A stretch of 64,000 bases of DNA from contig NZ_FOKK01000001.1 of NCBI RefSeq assembly GCF_900112005.1, positions 248,001-312,000 of the forward strand, given 5' to 3'. A model generated the notes under the pieces. The model was not told where the DNA came from. It searched no databases and saw only the letters and a program-made list of their open reading frames with translations. Shown here piece after piece: positions 36,159 through 44,438 of the stretch (its first letter is position 1; each line of letters begins with the position of its first letter). A program made the position numbers and the translations under genes. The stretch is from Algoriphagus aquimarinus (lineage in GTDB: Bacteria; Bacteroidota; Bacteroidia; Cytophagales; Cyclobacteriaceae).

Positions 36159-37505
36159 ATGAAATGGGAACGCCTTTTATCCCGAGGCAGATTTGGAGAT
36201 AGCCCGGGATTTATACCAACACAAGTGGTTCGAAGTGAGTTTGAAGTGGATTATGACAGGATCATTTTTTCGGCACCCTTTCGAAACCTTCAGGATAAGA
36301 CTCAAGTATTCCCTTTGCCTGAGCAGGCATTCGTACATACCAGACTTACGCACAGTCTCGAAGTATCCAGTGTAGGACGATCTTTGGGCAAAGCTGCAGG
36401 CGAAATGCTCTTGGAAAAGTACCCTCAATTGAATAAAACGGCTATTTCACCATTCGAAATCGGTGCAATTGTGGCTGCTGCTGCGTTGACTCACGACATT
36501 GGTAATCCGCCTTTTGGCCATGCTGGAGAAGAAGCCATTTCGGATTTTTTCAAATTTCACCCTGCGGGAAAATGTTGGGAATCTCACGTTCGCACGGAGC
36601 AATTAGCAGATCTCTGCAATTTTGAGGGCAACGCTCAAGGTTTCAGAATGCTTGTTTCCAAGCAATTTGGGCTAAAACTCACCTATGCAACTTTGGCTGC
36701 ATTTACCAAATATCCTCGACCTAGCATGATTGCACAGCGGGATATTGCTCGCAGAAGTCAAAAGAAATATGGCTTCTTCATCAATCAAATGGCAGATTTT
36801 GAACAAATGGGCGCTGTATTAGGAATGGAGAAATCTAGTCCAGAATGCTGGTTTAGACATCCACTGGCTTTTTTAGTAGAAGCTGCAGATGATATTTGCT
36901 ATAGCATTATAGATCTGGAAGATGGTTGCACCCTAGGTTTGGTAAGCTTTGAAGAAACTGTGAAGCTTCTTGCTCCAATTTTGAAGGATAAGTTTGATCC
37001 CAAAAAACTTAAGGAACCTAGAACTGTAGCGCAAAATCTTGGTGCTTTACGTGCCTTGGCAATTGGGGAGTTAATCAGCGAATGTGTAGACGTATTTGCC
37101 AAATATGAGGAAAGTATGTGCAAGGGGAATTTTGATAAAGCATTGACAGATATCATTCCTTCAGCCAAAGCACTTCAAAAAATTACCGAGGTATCAGTAA
37201 GAAAAATCTATCGCTCTCAAATCGTCTTGGAAAAAGAAGCTGCCGGATTCCAAGTATTAGAAGGTCTATTGGAAGTATTCTCAAAAGCGCTCTATCACCA
37301 ATTTTACGATCCGGAAAATTTCTCTGGACAGGATAAAAGTATTCTCAGACTATTGCCGGAAGACTTTCCTTTAAAAGGATGGGGAGCAGAAGTCAATCCA
37401 TATCCATTACTTCGGTCATTAGTCGACTTTATTTCAGGTATGACAGACAAGTATGCATTAAATCTATATCGCAGAGTGAAAGGGATATCATTCCCTGGAT
37501 CTTAG
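36159..37505 (+). CDS. dgt: dGTP triphosphohydrolase (HD domain)
   Basis: The enzyme cleaves dGTP to deoxyguanosine and triphosphate. The HD-domain metal ligands are in HTRLTHSLEVS (about 59-69), ALTHDIGNPPFGHAGE (about 109-124; HD pair) and EAADDICY (about 237-244; Asp). I choose the ATG at 36159, because the family begins M-x-W-E-x-L-L-S. An ATG one codon earlier and a GTG at 36132 are also in frame. Length (448 residues) fits the Dgt-like group. It converges with the VOC gene, sharing 4 bases at their stops. Confidence 0.93.
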   Translation: MKWERLLSRGRFGDSPGFIPTQVVRSEFEVDYDRIIFSAPFRNLQDKTQVFPLPEQAFVHTRLTHSLEVSSVGRSLGKAAGEMLLEKYPQLNKTAISPFEIGAIVAAAALTHDIGNPPFGHAGEEAISDFFKFHPAGKCWESHVRTEQLADLCNFEGNAQGFRMLVSKQFGLKLTYATLAAFTKYPRPSMIAQRDIARRSQKKYGFFINQMADFEQMGAVLGMEKSSPECWFRHPLAFLVEAADDICYSIIDLEDGCTLGLVSFEETVKLLAPILKDKFDPKKLKEPRTVAQNLGALRALAIGELISECVDVFAKYEESMCKGNFDKALTDIIPSAKALQKITEVSVRKIYRSQIVLEKEAAGFQVLEGLLEVFSKALYHQFYDPENFSGQDKSILRLLPEDFPLKGWGAEVNPYPLLRSLVDFISGMTDKYALNLYRRVKGISFPGS

Positions 37506-37885
37506 ATCGCGGAGGTAATCCACCAGGTGTTTCCGAATGGATCTTTAATTCCTCCACTTCGTCCATATGGTTTATCCGAAACTTCCGTAACCATCTCAGA
37601 ACCTAATTCCAAAGCATGTTCGAATGCTTTATCAGCATCTTTGACATAGACAAAAAGCCCTGCATGCTGAGGTTCATAGTCGGCAGTACTTTCAGCAACC
37701 ATCACTGTACTATCCCCGATTCTGATTTCTGCATGCATGATCCTATCTTCGTCTCTCATCTCTTTCAGCGCTACTTTCGCATCAAAAACTTGCTCCGCAA
37801 AATTGATAAAAGAAGCAGCATCTTTAAGAATTAAATAAGGCATTACAGCTTGATAATTTTCCGGAACTTGTAGGTCATTATTCAT
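37502..37885 (-). CDS. VOC-superfamily protein (PhnB/glyoxalase-like)
   Basis: The 127-residue protein matches the PhnB-like branch of the vicinal-oxygen-chelate fold: YLILKDAASFINFAEQVF (about 17-34), HAEIRIGDSTVMVAE (about 51-65), and the terminal KDPFGNTWWI (about 114-123). Members act as isomerases, resistance proteins or enzymes of unknown substrate. No neighbouring gene points to a reaction. Both halves of the VOC repeat are present, so the protein is complete. Confidence 0.88.
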   Translation of the reverse strand: MNNDLQVPENYQAVMPYLILKDAASFINFAEQVFDAKVALKEMRDEDRIMHAEIRIGDSTVMVAESTADYEPQHAGLFVYVKDADKAFEHALELGSEMVTEVSDKPYGRSGGIKDPFGNTWWITSAI

Positions 37886-37967
37886 AACTTCTTGTTTTTA
37901 GGACTTTTCTGAATCAAAATGTCTTTTAACGTTGATCAAAGAATATTCCTTTCTCAATCTATAACAG

Positions 37968-37994
37968 ATAACAAGACGGCTTAAATCTTGTTAT
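37968..37994. promoter_or_regulatory. Inverted repeat between the VOC and AsmA genes
   Basis: ataacaaga (37968-37976) and tcttgttat (37986-37994) are perfectly complementary with a 9-base spacer. The element sits about 80 bases upstream of the VOC start and about 100 bases upstream of the divergent AsmA start. Its position between divergent genes suits an operator or an RNA hairpin in a 5' leader; no T-run follows, so it is not a good terminator. No candidate regulator is adjacent. Confidence 0.35.
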
Positions 37995-38091
37995 TATTTA
38001 GACTTAAAGGGCTAAACAATACGTATCTAAAGCCTGTCTGTAGTCTATATATTTCAGGCAAATTCACCTATTCGCTTAATAAAACCCATTT

Positions 38092-41000
38092 ATGAAAAAG
38101 ACACTGATCATCATTCTAGGTGTATTTATATTTTTGATAGCTGCGGCCGTTGCTGTCCCCTTTATCTTTAAAGACAAAATCGCTGCCCGAATTGACCGGG
38201 AAATTGCCCAATCTGTGAATGCTAAAGTCATTTATGACATTGACAATGTGAGCTTAAGCCTTTTCCGAAGATTCCCGAATGTCTCTGCTAGAATCAAGGA
38301 TTTTGATATTGTAGGAAACGCTCCATTTGAAAATGATACGCTGGTTTCACTTCGGGAACTTGCTATTGACTTCAATCTTAGATCCGTTCTATTTGATGAC
38401 TATCCAACCTTAACTGGAGTGCATTTGAACGGTGGAAATGTTTACATCAAAGTGCTGGAAGACGGTACAGCTAATTATGACATTACTTTTCCGTCGGAAG
38501 AAGTCGCTTCAGAATCTACAGCAAGCAATTTCAAAATAGGAGTGGACGAGATGGAAATCAGCAATTTGAATGTCGTGTACGATGATAGACAACTCAATTA
38601 TTTCATGGCTTTAGGGGCAATCAATGCCAAAGGATCCGGCGATTTCACAGCCGATGTCTATGATTTACCACTCGAGCTGGAAGCCCTAATTGCAGACATT
38701 ACATATGAGGACATCAGCTACCTGTCAAACAAAACTTTGAAAGGAGAAACCCTTCTGAATATTGATTTGGAGAAAATGAAATTCACGCTGGGAGAAAGCA
38801 ATTTCCAGTTAAATGATTTTCTTTTTGGATTGAGTGGCTATCTCGCCATGCCAGGCGATGATATGGAAATGGATTTTTCTATCGAAGGAATGGACAATGA
38901 GTTCAAAAGCATTTTATCGTTGGTTCCAGGTATTTACTCGGAGAGTTTTTCCAGTTTAAAAACTTCTGGAACGATGGATTTCACTGGAAAAATCAAAGGG
39001 ATTTATAATGATGAGAAGATTCCTTCTTTTGATATTTCCCTGAAAGTGGCAGACGGAATGTTCCAGTACCCTGATTTGCCAAGGCCTGTGAAAAACGTAA
39101 ATCTTGACCTGCAAGTCAAAAATGAAACGGACAACATCGATAATACATCCATCTCAATTCCTACGTTCAACCTAGATTTTGGCAGTAATCCTATTTCCGG
39201 AAAATTGTATCTATCCGATTTAGTTAGCTATACCATTGATGCAGCTCTGAAGGGCAAACTAGACTTGGAAGAACTGACTTCTATTTTCCCTATTGAGGGC
39301 ATTGCTTTGAAGGGAAATCTGGATGTGGATGCTACCGCAAAAGGCAAATACGATTCTGTAGCAGGTATTATCCCTGCAATAAACGCAAAATTGCTTTTGG
39401 CTAATGGTTATGTGAAAAGTGCAGATTATCCTGCACCAATCGAGAAACTTAACGTCAACGCATCAGTTCAAAATCCTAGTGGAAGTATGACGGATTTTCT
39501 GGTTGATCTAAGTCGCTTTGGGTTTGAGCTTGAAGGTGAAGCAATCAATGGAAATATGAAAATCCGAGACTTCGACAAGTTGATCTGGGATGGTGAGGTC
39601 AAAGGCGGAGTTGATCTAAAGAAAATTCTAGCCATTTTTCCTATGGATGACATGAGTATGGAAGGTCGAATCCAGGCTGATATCAATACAAAAGGCTCTT
39701 ATGCTGCTGTGGAAGCTCAGAAGTATAATCAATTGGAAACTCGCGGTTCAATGGATATCAGTAATTTCAAGTACACTTCCACTGACGTACCTCAAGGAAT
39801 CCAGATTGCTAAGGCGAAAGCAGAATTCACACCCGAGCGTATTAATCTCACCGAATTCGATTCCAAAATCGGTGAAAGTCCACTTCAGGCGACAGGTTCA
39901 CTTTCCAATTACATGGATTATTTCCTAGGAGAAAATGGCACCCTGAAAGGTCAATTGACCATGAACAGCAGCAAGTTCAATGTGAATGAATGGATGAGTG
40001 AGGATGCGTCCACCGACACTACTAGCGCTAAGCTTTCGGTGATTGAACTTCCCAAGAATATTGATTTCAACATGACTGTTGCAGCCAATGAAGTGCTCTA
40101 TGATAATATGAGTCTTAAAGAGGTGAAGGGAAATATGTCATTGAAAGATGGCGTTCTGACCTTCTCAGATGCTACTATGAAAACCATGGGAGGTACAATT
40201 GGTTTGTCAGGTAACTACGACCCAAGAGACCTAACTGCCCCTGCATTTAATTTCAACTTGAACATTGCTGAACTCAGTATTGCCGAAGCATTCAAGTCAT
40301 TTAATACGATAAAAGCATTTGCTCCAATAGCTCAAAACCTAACTGGAAAATTCAATTCCAACCTAAATTTCTCTGGAAAACTCGGACAAGATATGATGCC
40401 TTTGTTGTCCAGTCTGGATGGGAAAGGTTTGCTGAAAGTAGCCGAAACAGCCTTGAAAGACAGTAAAATCCTAGAAGGAATCACCAGCCTTACTAAGCTA
40501 AAAGATATTAACACGCTGCAAATGAAGAACATTTCCATTCCAATCACGATTGAAAATGGGGTGATGGATGTGAAGCCATTTGATGTGAAGCTTTGGGATT
40601 ATCAAGCTACAGTGCAGGGAACTGCAGGATTTGATGGCTCAATAAACTACTTAGTCAACATGCTGATTCCAGCAGGGAAATTTGGAGCTCAGGCAAATAC
40701 GCTACTTTCCAGCATCACTGGAACTGCAATGGATGAGAACACCACAATTCCATTGGCGTTGAATCTAGCAGGAACGTATAACTCACCAAAAATATCATTA
40801 GCGGGCGGCAACAGCATAGAATCCTTGCTAACAAATGCGCTGAAAGCACGAGTAAGCGGCGAGGCTGCAGGGCTACAAACAAAAGCAACAGAGCAGTTCA
40901 ATGCAGCACAAGACAGCGTAAAGCAAGTGCTGAAAGCGAAATCAGCGGTAGCTCAGGATAGTGCCAAAAAGGAACTTGAAAAACAAGTGGATGTAGCCAA

Positions 41001-41100
41001 GGACAAAGCGGTAGATGAAGCGAAAAAGCTATTGAAAGGCTTTTTTCCTAAAAGTACTCCTCCTGCGAAGCCAGATACCACTACTGTGAAAAAGGATTAA
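38092..41100 (+). CDS. Large AsmA-family protein
   Basis: The 1002-residue protein has one N-terminal membrane anchor (about 5-25) and then a long periplasmic part with AsmA-like repeating beta structure (repeated ...LKGNLDVDATAKGKY..., SGYLAMPG..., GLSGNYDPRD). The C-terminal AsmA_2-like domain (about 760-930) carries SNLNFSGKLGQDMMPLL and AGTYNSPKISLAGG. A Lys/Ala-rich coiled tail of about 70 residues (KAKSAVAQDSAKKEL) closes the protein. AsmA/TamB/YhdP-like proteins span the periplasm and are linked to lipid movement to the outer membrane. This role is inferred from the family. Confidence 0.88.
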   Translation: MKKTLIIILGVFIFLIAAAVAVPFIFKDKIAARIDREIAQSVNAKVIYDIDNVSLSLFRRFPNVSARIKDFDIVGNAPFENDTLVSLRELAIDFNLRSVLFDDYPTLTGVHLNGGNVYIKVLEDGTANYDITFPSEEVASESTASNFKIGVDEMEISNLNVVYDDRQLNYFMALGAINAKGSGDFTADVYDLPLELEALIADITYEDISYLSNKTLKGETLLNIDLEKMKFTLGESNFQLNDFLFGLSGYLAMPGDDMEMDFSIEGMDNEFKSILSLVPGIYSESFSSLKTSGTMDFTGKIKGIYNDEKIPSFDISLKVADGMFQYPDLPRPVKNVNLDLQVKNETDNIDNTSISIPTFNLDFGSNPISGKLYLSDLVSYTIDAALKGKLDLEELTSIFPIEGIALKGNLDVDATAKGKYDSVAGIIPAINAKLLLANGYVKSADYPAPIEKLNVNASVQNPSGSMTDFLVDLSRFGFELEGEAINGNMKIRDFDKLIWDGEVKGGVDLKKILAIFPMDDMSMEGRIQADINTKGSYAAVEAQKYNQLETRGSMDISNFKYTSTDVPQGIQIAKAKAEFTPERINLTEFDSKIGESPLQATGSLSNYMDYFLGENGTLKGQLTMNSSKFNVNEWMSEDASTDTTSAKLSVIELPKNIDFNMTVAANEVLYDNMSLKEVKGNMSLKDGVLTFSDATMKTMGGTIGLSGNYDPRDLTAPAFNFNLNIAELSIAEAFKSFNTIKAFAPIAQNLTGKFNSNLNFSGKLGQDMMPLLSSLDGKGLLKVAETALKDSKILEGITSLTKLKDINTLQMKNISIPITIENGVMDVKPFDVKLWDYQATVQGTAGFDGSINYLVNMLIPAGKFGAQANTLLSSITGTAMDENTTIPLALNLAGTYNSPKISLAGGNSIESLLTNALKARVSGEAAGLQTKATEQFNAAQDSVKQVLKAKSAVAQDSAKKELEKQVDVAKDKAVDEAKKLLKGFFPKSTPPAKPDTTTVKKD

Positions 41101-41108
41101 ATCAATCT

Positions 41109-41152
41109 AAAAATAGCCTTAATGAAACTCATCATTAAGGCTATTTTTTTTA
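41109..41152. terminator. Bidirectional terminator between AsmA and Trm112 genes
   Basis: A perfect 15-base stem (aaatagccttaatga at 41111-41125 with tcattaaggctattt at 41132-41146) encloses a 6-base loop. A long T run follows on the plus strand and a shorter one on the minus strand. It should end both the AsmA and the Trm112 transcripts. Confidence 0.92.
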
Positions 41153-41419
41153 TTTCTCAATCAAGCGAAAGTTCTTAATTTCTTTGCCAGCCAATTGATT
41201 TTGCCAGCGATCCAAAACTGGCTGCTCTAAGTGCGCTTCTCTGTATTCGTCTGGATTCATAATGGGAATTCCTTTTATGATCGGATACAGTCGAGTACAT
41301 GTGGCACAAGTGAGCCAGCCTTCAACGATATTCTCTTTTTCATCCTTCAGGATTATTTTCAATTCCAGGTCCTTCTTGTCGAAAGGGCAACAGAGTTTTT
41401 CTATAGTTTCTAATTTCAT
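41150..41419 (-). CDS. Trm112-family zinc protein
   Basis: The 89-residue protein is a Trm112/YcaR-like domain: LCCPFDKKDLEL (about 9-20), with its Cys pair, and LTCATCTRLYPIIKGIPIM (about 36-54), with CATC completing a zinc site. In eukaryotes Trm112 activates methyltransferases. In bacteria the partners are mostly unknown. A SAM-dependent methyltransferase gene lies 1.8 kb upstream on the same strand, which is suggestive but not proof. A dispersed repeat element lies directly upstream of its start. Confidence 0.88.
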   Translation of the reverse strand: MKLETIEKLCCPFDKKDLELKIILKDEKENIVEGWLTCATCTRLYPIIKGIPIMNPDEYREAHLEQPVLDRWQNQLAGKEIKNFRLIEK

Positions 41420-41441
41420 GTATTTATGATTGTTTATTAGC

Positions 41442-41508
41442 GGTCACATGGAATCGCGCATGGTGTATAATCATCCTATCGTTTGACAGTTTGGTCATGC
41501 TCGATTTC
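41442..41508 (-). repeat. Dispersed imperfect palindromic element, copy 2
   Basis: This segment matches 19013-19079 in four ordered blocks (GGTCA, ATGGAATC, TATAATCATCCTA, ATGCTCGATTTC). In this copy the outer parts are clearly complementary: GAATCGCGCATG (41451-41462) faces CATGCTCGATTTC (41496-41508) with one mismatch and one bulge. It lies between the ThiE-like and Trm112 genes, overlapping the last codons of the former. Confidence 0.6.
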
Positions 41509-42157
41509 CTTTTTTTTGGTCAGATAGTAGTTGTTGATACTGAGAAATGGCGTTGCCAGGATCTGCAGCGCTCATCACACCAGATACGACAGCGATGCCG
41601 TCAAAATCCAGAGATTGGAGCTTCGCTATGCTTTCGGTAGAGATTCCTCCAGCCAGGAAAATTGGAATTGAGGTATATTTTCTTGTCTTTATGACGGTTT
41701 CAAACTCTACCAAATCACAACTATTAGCTGTGGAAGATGGGAACATAGAACAAAAGGAGAGGTAGTCAACATCTGCAAAAATGGCCTTCTTAATTAATTC
41801 AAGGTCATTATTTACAGTTATGCCAATAATTTTTCCATGCTGCTTCAGCTGGGGAATTGAAGATAAAAGTTCATCAGTCAACTCGTCAAAATGCACTCCA
41901 TCTAGTCCAAATAGTTCGGCCCATTCAGGATGATTATTTATTAGAATTGGAATTCCTGAGCGACTACAAATCATTTTAATTTTAGCTATCAAAGTAGGTA
42001 CTTGATCGTGAGACTGGAAATTGTCCCAAATCTGCAGCGCACATGGCTTCGCCGAAACCGCTTTTTCCAATGATTCTAAAAGCTGGTTTTCTTCCATAGA
42101 AGGGTCAATCACCAGGTATATTCCGGAGTTAATTTTCGTTTGTTTCTTCATTTCCAT
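41495..42157 (-). CDS. ThiE/TenI-like protein with altered active site
   Basis: The 220-residue protein has the TIM-barrel pattern of thiamine phosphate synthase: DGVHF (86-90), IIGITVNN (110-117), SMFPSSTA (137-144), LAGGIS (168-173) and SGVMSA (192-197). However, the pyrophosphate-binding strand, normally QLR-K, reads LQIWDN (41-46). The usual I-N-D reads INN (73-75), and the Lys expected after the FPT-T motif is absent. The phosphate-binding Gly/Ser positions remain. It may therefore bind a thiazole or thiamine phosphate without the standard reaction, or do a TenI-like one. It is the third gene of a TPP-riboswitch operon, overlapping the preceding gene by 10 bases. Confidence 0.82.
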   Translation of the reverse strand: MEMKKQTKINSGIYLVIDPSMEENQLLESLEKAVSAKPCALQIWDNFQSHDQVPTLIAKIKMICSRSGIPILINNHPEWAELFGLDGVHFDELTDELLSSIPQLKQHGKIIGITVNNDLELIKKAIFADVDYLSFCSMFPSSTANSCDLVEFETVIKTRKYTSIPIFLAGGISTESIAKLQSLDFDGIAVVSGVMSAADPGNAISQYQQLLSDQKKGNRA

Positions 42158-43200
42158 CCCGCTTTTAATGCATCAAAATAAGCAACCCAATAGGGATCCG
42201 TTTCCTGATAGACTAGGGGAGAAGTAGTGCCTAACTTTTGAATTTGAATGCCAGATATACTATCAGTTACTCTTCCCACTTCAGTGCAGAGAATATTTTC
42301 TTCAGCAAGTCTAGTGATCACATCATCGGATTTCTTGCTGTCACAAGCAATGATCATGGATCCCGCACCCACACAGTAGCGGGGATCGAGCCCAAACAAT
42401 CCTGCAATCGCAGCCGCTGTGTTTCCGATAGGTAATATCTCATTCACGATTATTCCGCCTTTGTCAGACGCAACAAGCATTTCATAAATAGCTCCTAACA
42501 CTCCACCTTCAGTGACATCATGCATCGCATGAATCTCCGGGAATTTTTCCTCCGTTCCAGCTGCCACTAACGCATCCTTGAGCGAGGAGGTCTGGTAAAA
42601 TTGCGCACAAGCTGATTGGTAAACTTCTATCCCTAGCATTTGCCTGATCGTTTCGGGAAAGCTCATTCCCAAAATAGCTGTTGCTGTCAAAGCGCATGAT
42701 TTCGTCACCAGAATCACGTCTCCTTCTTGCGCACCGGTGGAGCATAGCATCTGAGATTCTTTTGCTATAGTGATCAAGGTACCACCTCCGGCAAAAGTCG
42801 AATTTTGTCCGTGCACAAATCCCGTATGACCACCTGTGATCGCAATACCAAGTTCTTTGCAATAGCTATCGATATGTCCCCAATAAGTGCTGAAATCCGC
42901 ATTAGAAAGCGTTTCCGGCAGATTCAGTACAAACTGTCCATACTGCGGAGCAAAGCCAGTAGTGGCCATATCGTTTGCCATCAGGTGTACACTGAGCCAG
43001 GCAGACTCCTGCATACCCAAGGAAGGTATCAATGAAAGTGGATCGCTGGTAGCCGCCATCGCCAGACCTCCAGGAAGTGAGGTAATCGATACATCTACTC
43101 CGAATGCAGGCCCTTGTTTCACCTCATTTCGCGAAGCGCCTAGCCTTCCAGCCAGCAATTTTTGGTAGCCTTCATGAGTGATTTTGCCTAGATCAGCCAT
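42148..43200 (-). CDS. PurM/AIR-synthase superfamily protein (HypE/ThiL-like)
   Basis: The 350-residue protein has the two-domain PurM fold. N-terminal pieces are GVDVSI (34-39), TSDPLS (51-56), LMANDMATTG (73-82, the Asn-Asp nucleotide-binding step) and ITGGHTG (121-127). The C-terminal domain has MHDVTEGGVLGAIYEM (226-241). This pattern is closest to HypE-like proteins. It is not a typical ThiL thiamine-phosphate kinase, whose GDDAAV-type motif is missing. ATP-dependent activation of a carbonyl or phosphate is the likely chemistry. Its position in a TPP-riboswitch operon points to a thiamine-related substrate. It overlaps both neighbours and starts within the stop of the methyltransferase (TAATG). 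Confidence 0.82.
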   Translation of the reverse strand: MADLGKITHEGYQKLLAGRLGASRNEVKQGPAFGVDVSITSLPGGLAMAATSDPLSLIPSLGMQESAWLSVHLMANDMATTGFAPQYGQFVLNLPETLSNADFSTYWGHIDSYCKELGIAITGGHTGFVHGQNSTFAGGGTLITIAKESQMLCSTGAQEGDVILVTKSCALTATAILGMSFPETIRQMLGIEVYQSACAQFYQTSSLKDALVAAGTEEKFPEIHAMHDVTEGGVLGAIYEMLVASDKGGIIVNEILPIGNTAAAIAGLFGLDPRYCVGAGSMIIACDSKKSDDVITRLAEENILCTEVGRVTDSISGIQIQKLGTTSPLVYQETDPYWVAYFDALKAGWK

Positions 43201-43922
43201 TAATCGACATCATTCAATTTGACATATAAACCGAAAAAGTCTCCATAGGGAACACTCCATTGCTGGACAGGAAACCACTTTGGAAGACCTGTACACGACC
43301 ACTCAATTGTGTAATCTCTCCCTTCCAAAGCTTCTTCAATGATCTTAATAAGCATCGCTGGTGTATAAAAAGTAGCGGTGACATAGAACGGATTTTTACC
43401 AAAAACCTGCTGAACTCTTCGTCGAAGCACCTTCGGAGAATTGCGATTCATCATTCCCATCGCAATGCCGTATTTGGCCACACGGGCAGATTCCCGAATC
43501 ACTTTCACCGGATCTTTGTAATATTCAAACGTAGTAATGAAAGCCAAGGAATCGAACGTATGATCCTTGAATGGCATGTGATGCGAATCCGCCATGACCA
43601 AGTCGCCGTCAAATAAATGAACCGCCTGGGAAAGCATCAGCGGAGAAATGTCACCTCCAGTTGCTTTGATACCGATTTCCTTCCACCAGCGCGTAAATCT
43701 TGTAGTGCCACAGCCAAATTCCAAGAGGGTTTTTACACGTTTGTCTTTGGACACCAATTGCTCCATGACTTTCTTTTGCCATACTTCGGCACGCTTGTAT
43801 CGCCCTTCGTACCATAGCTCATAAGTGTCGGTGTGCGCTCGGTTGAAAAACCATTCAGGTCGATTTTGCCAGTTTTTCTGCGCGTCAGGCAGTAATTCGA
43901 AATTCTTTTTCTCGAGTTCCAT
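43200..43922 (-). CDS. Class I SAM-dependent methyltransferase, first gene of a TPP-riboswitch operon
   Basis: The 240-residue protein has the class I methyltransferase core: motif I LEFGCGTTRF (67-76), GGDISPLML (89-97), MADSHHMPF (110-118) and the motif IV/post region AFITTFEYY. A longer open frame reaches 44030, but its N-terminal 36 codons lie inside the TPP riboswitch. The ATG at 43922 (MELEKKNFEL) is therefore the real start. The substrate is unknown. Being the lead gene of a thiamine-repressed operon it may methylate a thiamine moiety or a salvage intermediate; this is inference from context. Confidence 0.87.
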   Translation of the reverse strand: MELEKKNFELLPDAQKNWQNRPEWFFNRAHTDTYELWYEGRYKRAEVWQKKVMEQLVSKDKRVKTLLEFGCGTTRFTRWWKEIGIKATGGDISPLMLSQAVHLFDGDLVMADSHHMPFKDHTFDSLAFITTFEYYKDPVKVIRESARVAKYGIAMGMMNRNSPKVLRRRVQQVFGKNPFYVTATFYTPAMLIKIIEEALEGRDYTIEWSCTGLPKWFPVQQWSVPYGDFFGLYVKLNDVD

Positions 43923-44004
43923 AGGGAATATTAGGTTGCAAAAATAGTAACTGCATTTCCTGCGGTCAGACAACCAAGAGAAAACAAAGGCGTTTTCTGG
44001 CTTA

Positions 44005-44086
44005 AGCATCCCTACGTTGGCATGATCCAAATCAGGTAATTCGGGTATTTTCTCAGCCTCACCAAAAGGAAGGCACCCCGTGCAAT
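44005..44086 (-). promoter_or_regulatory. TPP riboswitch upstream of the methyltransferase-PurM-ThiE-like operon
   Basis: Read on the minus strand, the THI core is present: CGGGGTGCC (near 44080-44072), GAGGCTGAGAAAATACCC (about 44061-44044), then TACCTGATTTGGATCATGCC (about 44039-44020) and AACGTAGGGATGC. These are the conserved aptamer blocks in order. About 80 bases separate it from the ATG at 43922. It should reduce expression of the three genes that follow when TPP is plentiful. Confidence 0.93.
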
Positions 44087-44181
44087 TGTTTCAAATATAG
44101 GTGAAAAAGGGTGGACAAAAAACTCAAAGAGGTATTTAGGTAATCATCATTATTCAAAGAATTTTGATACCTACAGGTCAC

Positions 44182-44210
44182 AAAAAAAGCAGAGGCTTTT
44201 GACCTCTGCT
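44182..44210 (-). terminator. Rho-independent terminator after the 37-residue basic protein
   Basis: A perfect 8-base stem (agcagagg at 44188-44195 with cctctgct at 44203-44210) encloses a 7-base loop and is followed, on the minus strand, by a run of T. It lies a few bases after the stop codon of the small gene at 44217-44330. Confidence 0.9.
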
Positions 44211-44216
44211 CGTTGC

Positions 44217-44330
44217 TTAATTGTTTTTCTTACTTTCTTTTTTTGCGGCTTTATCAGCTCGCTTTTCTTTCAGAGTCTTGGTAGCCGCAGATTTATCGTT
44301 CTTAGGTTTACCTTCTGGTTGCTTAGCCAT
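44217..44330 (-). CDS. Small, highly basic 37-residue protein
   Basis: An ATG at 44330 opens 37 codons ending in TAA at 44217-44219, immediately before a strong terminator. The product is almost entirely Lys, Ala, Asn, Glu and Arg (starting MAKQPEGKPKN, ending KESKKNN), and so is likely disordered and able to bind nucleic acid. The terminator just behind the stop, with no other gene, argues that it is a genuine transcribed unit. Similar tiny basic proteins are common but uncharacterised in Cytophagales. Confidence 0.6.
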   Translation of the reverse strand: MAKQPEGKPKNDKSAATKTLKEKRADKAAKKESKKNN

Positions 44331-44438
44331 AGTTTATTAGTCAAATTATGTAACTGATTTCCGTTAAGGTAGGGGGAATTCTGTTATTCTTGAAATTGCT
44401 TTGAAAAAATATTTCAGCAAAACTACTTACTGAATCTA

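Noticed and set aside
42518..42862. Arg/Cys-rich 114-codon open frame on the minus strand
   Set aside because: It is a shadow in another frame of the PurM-like gene.
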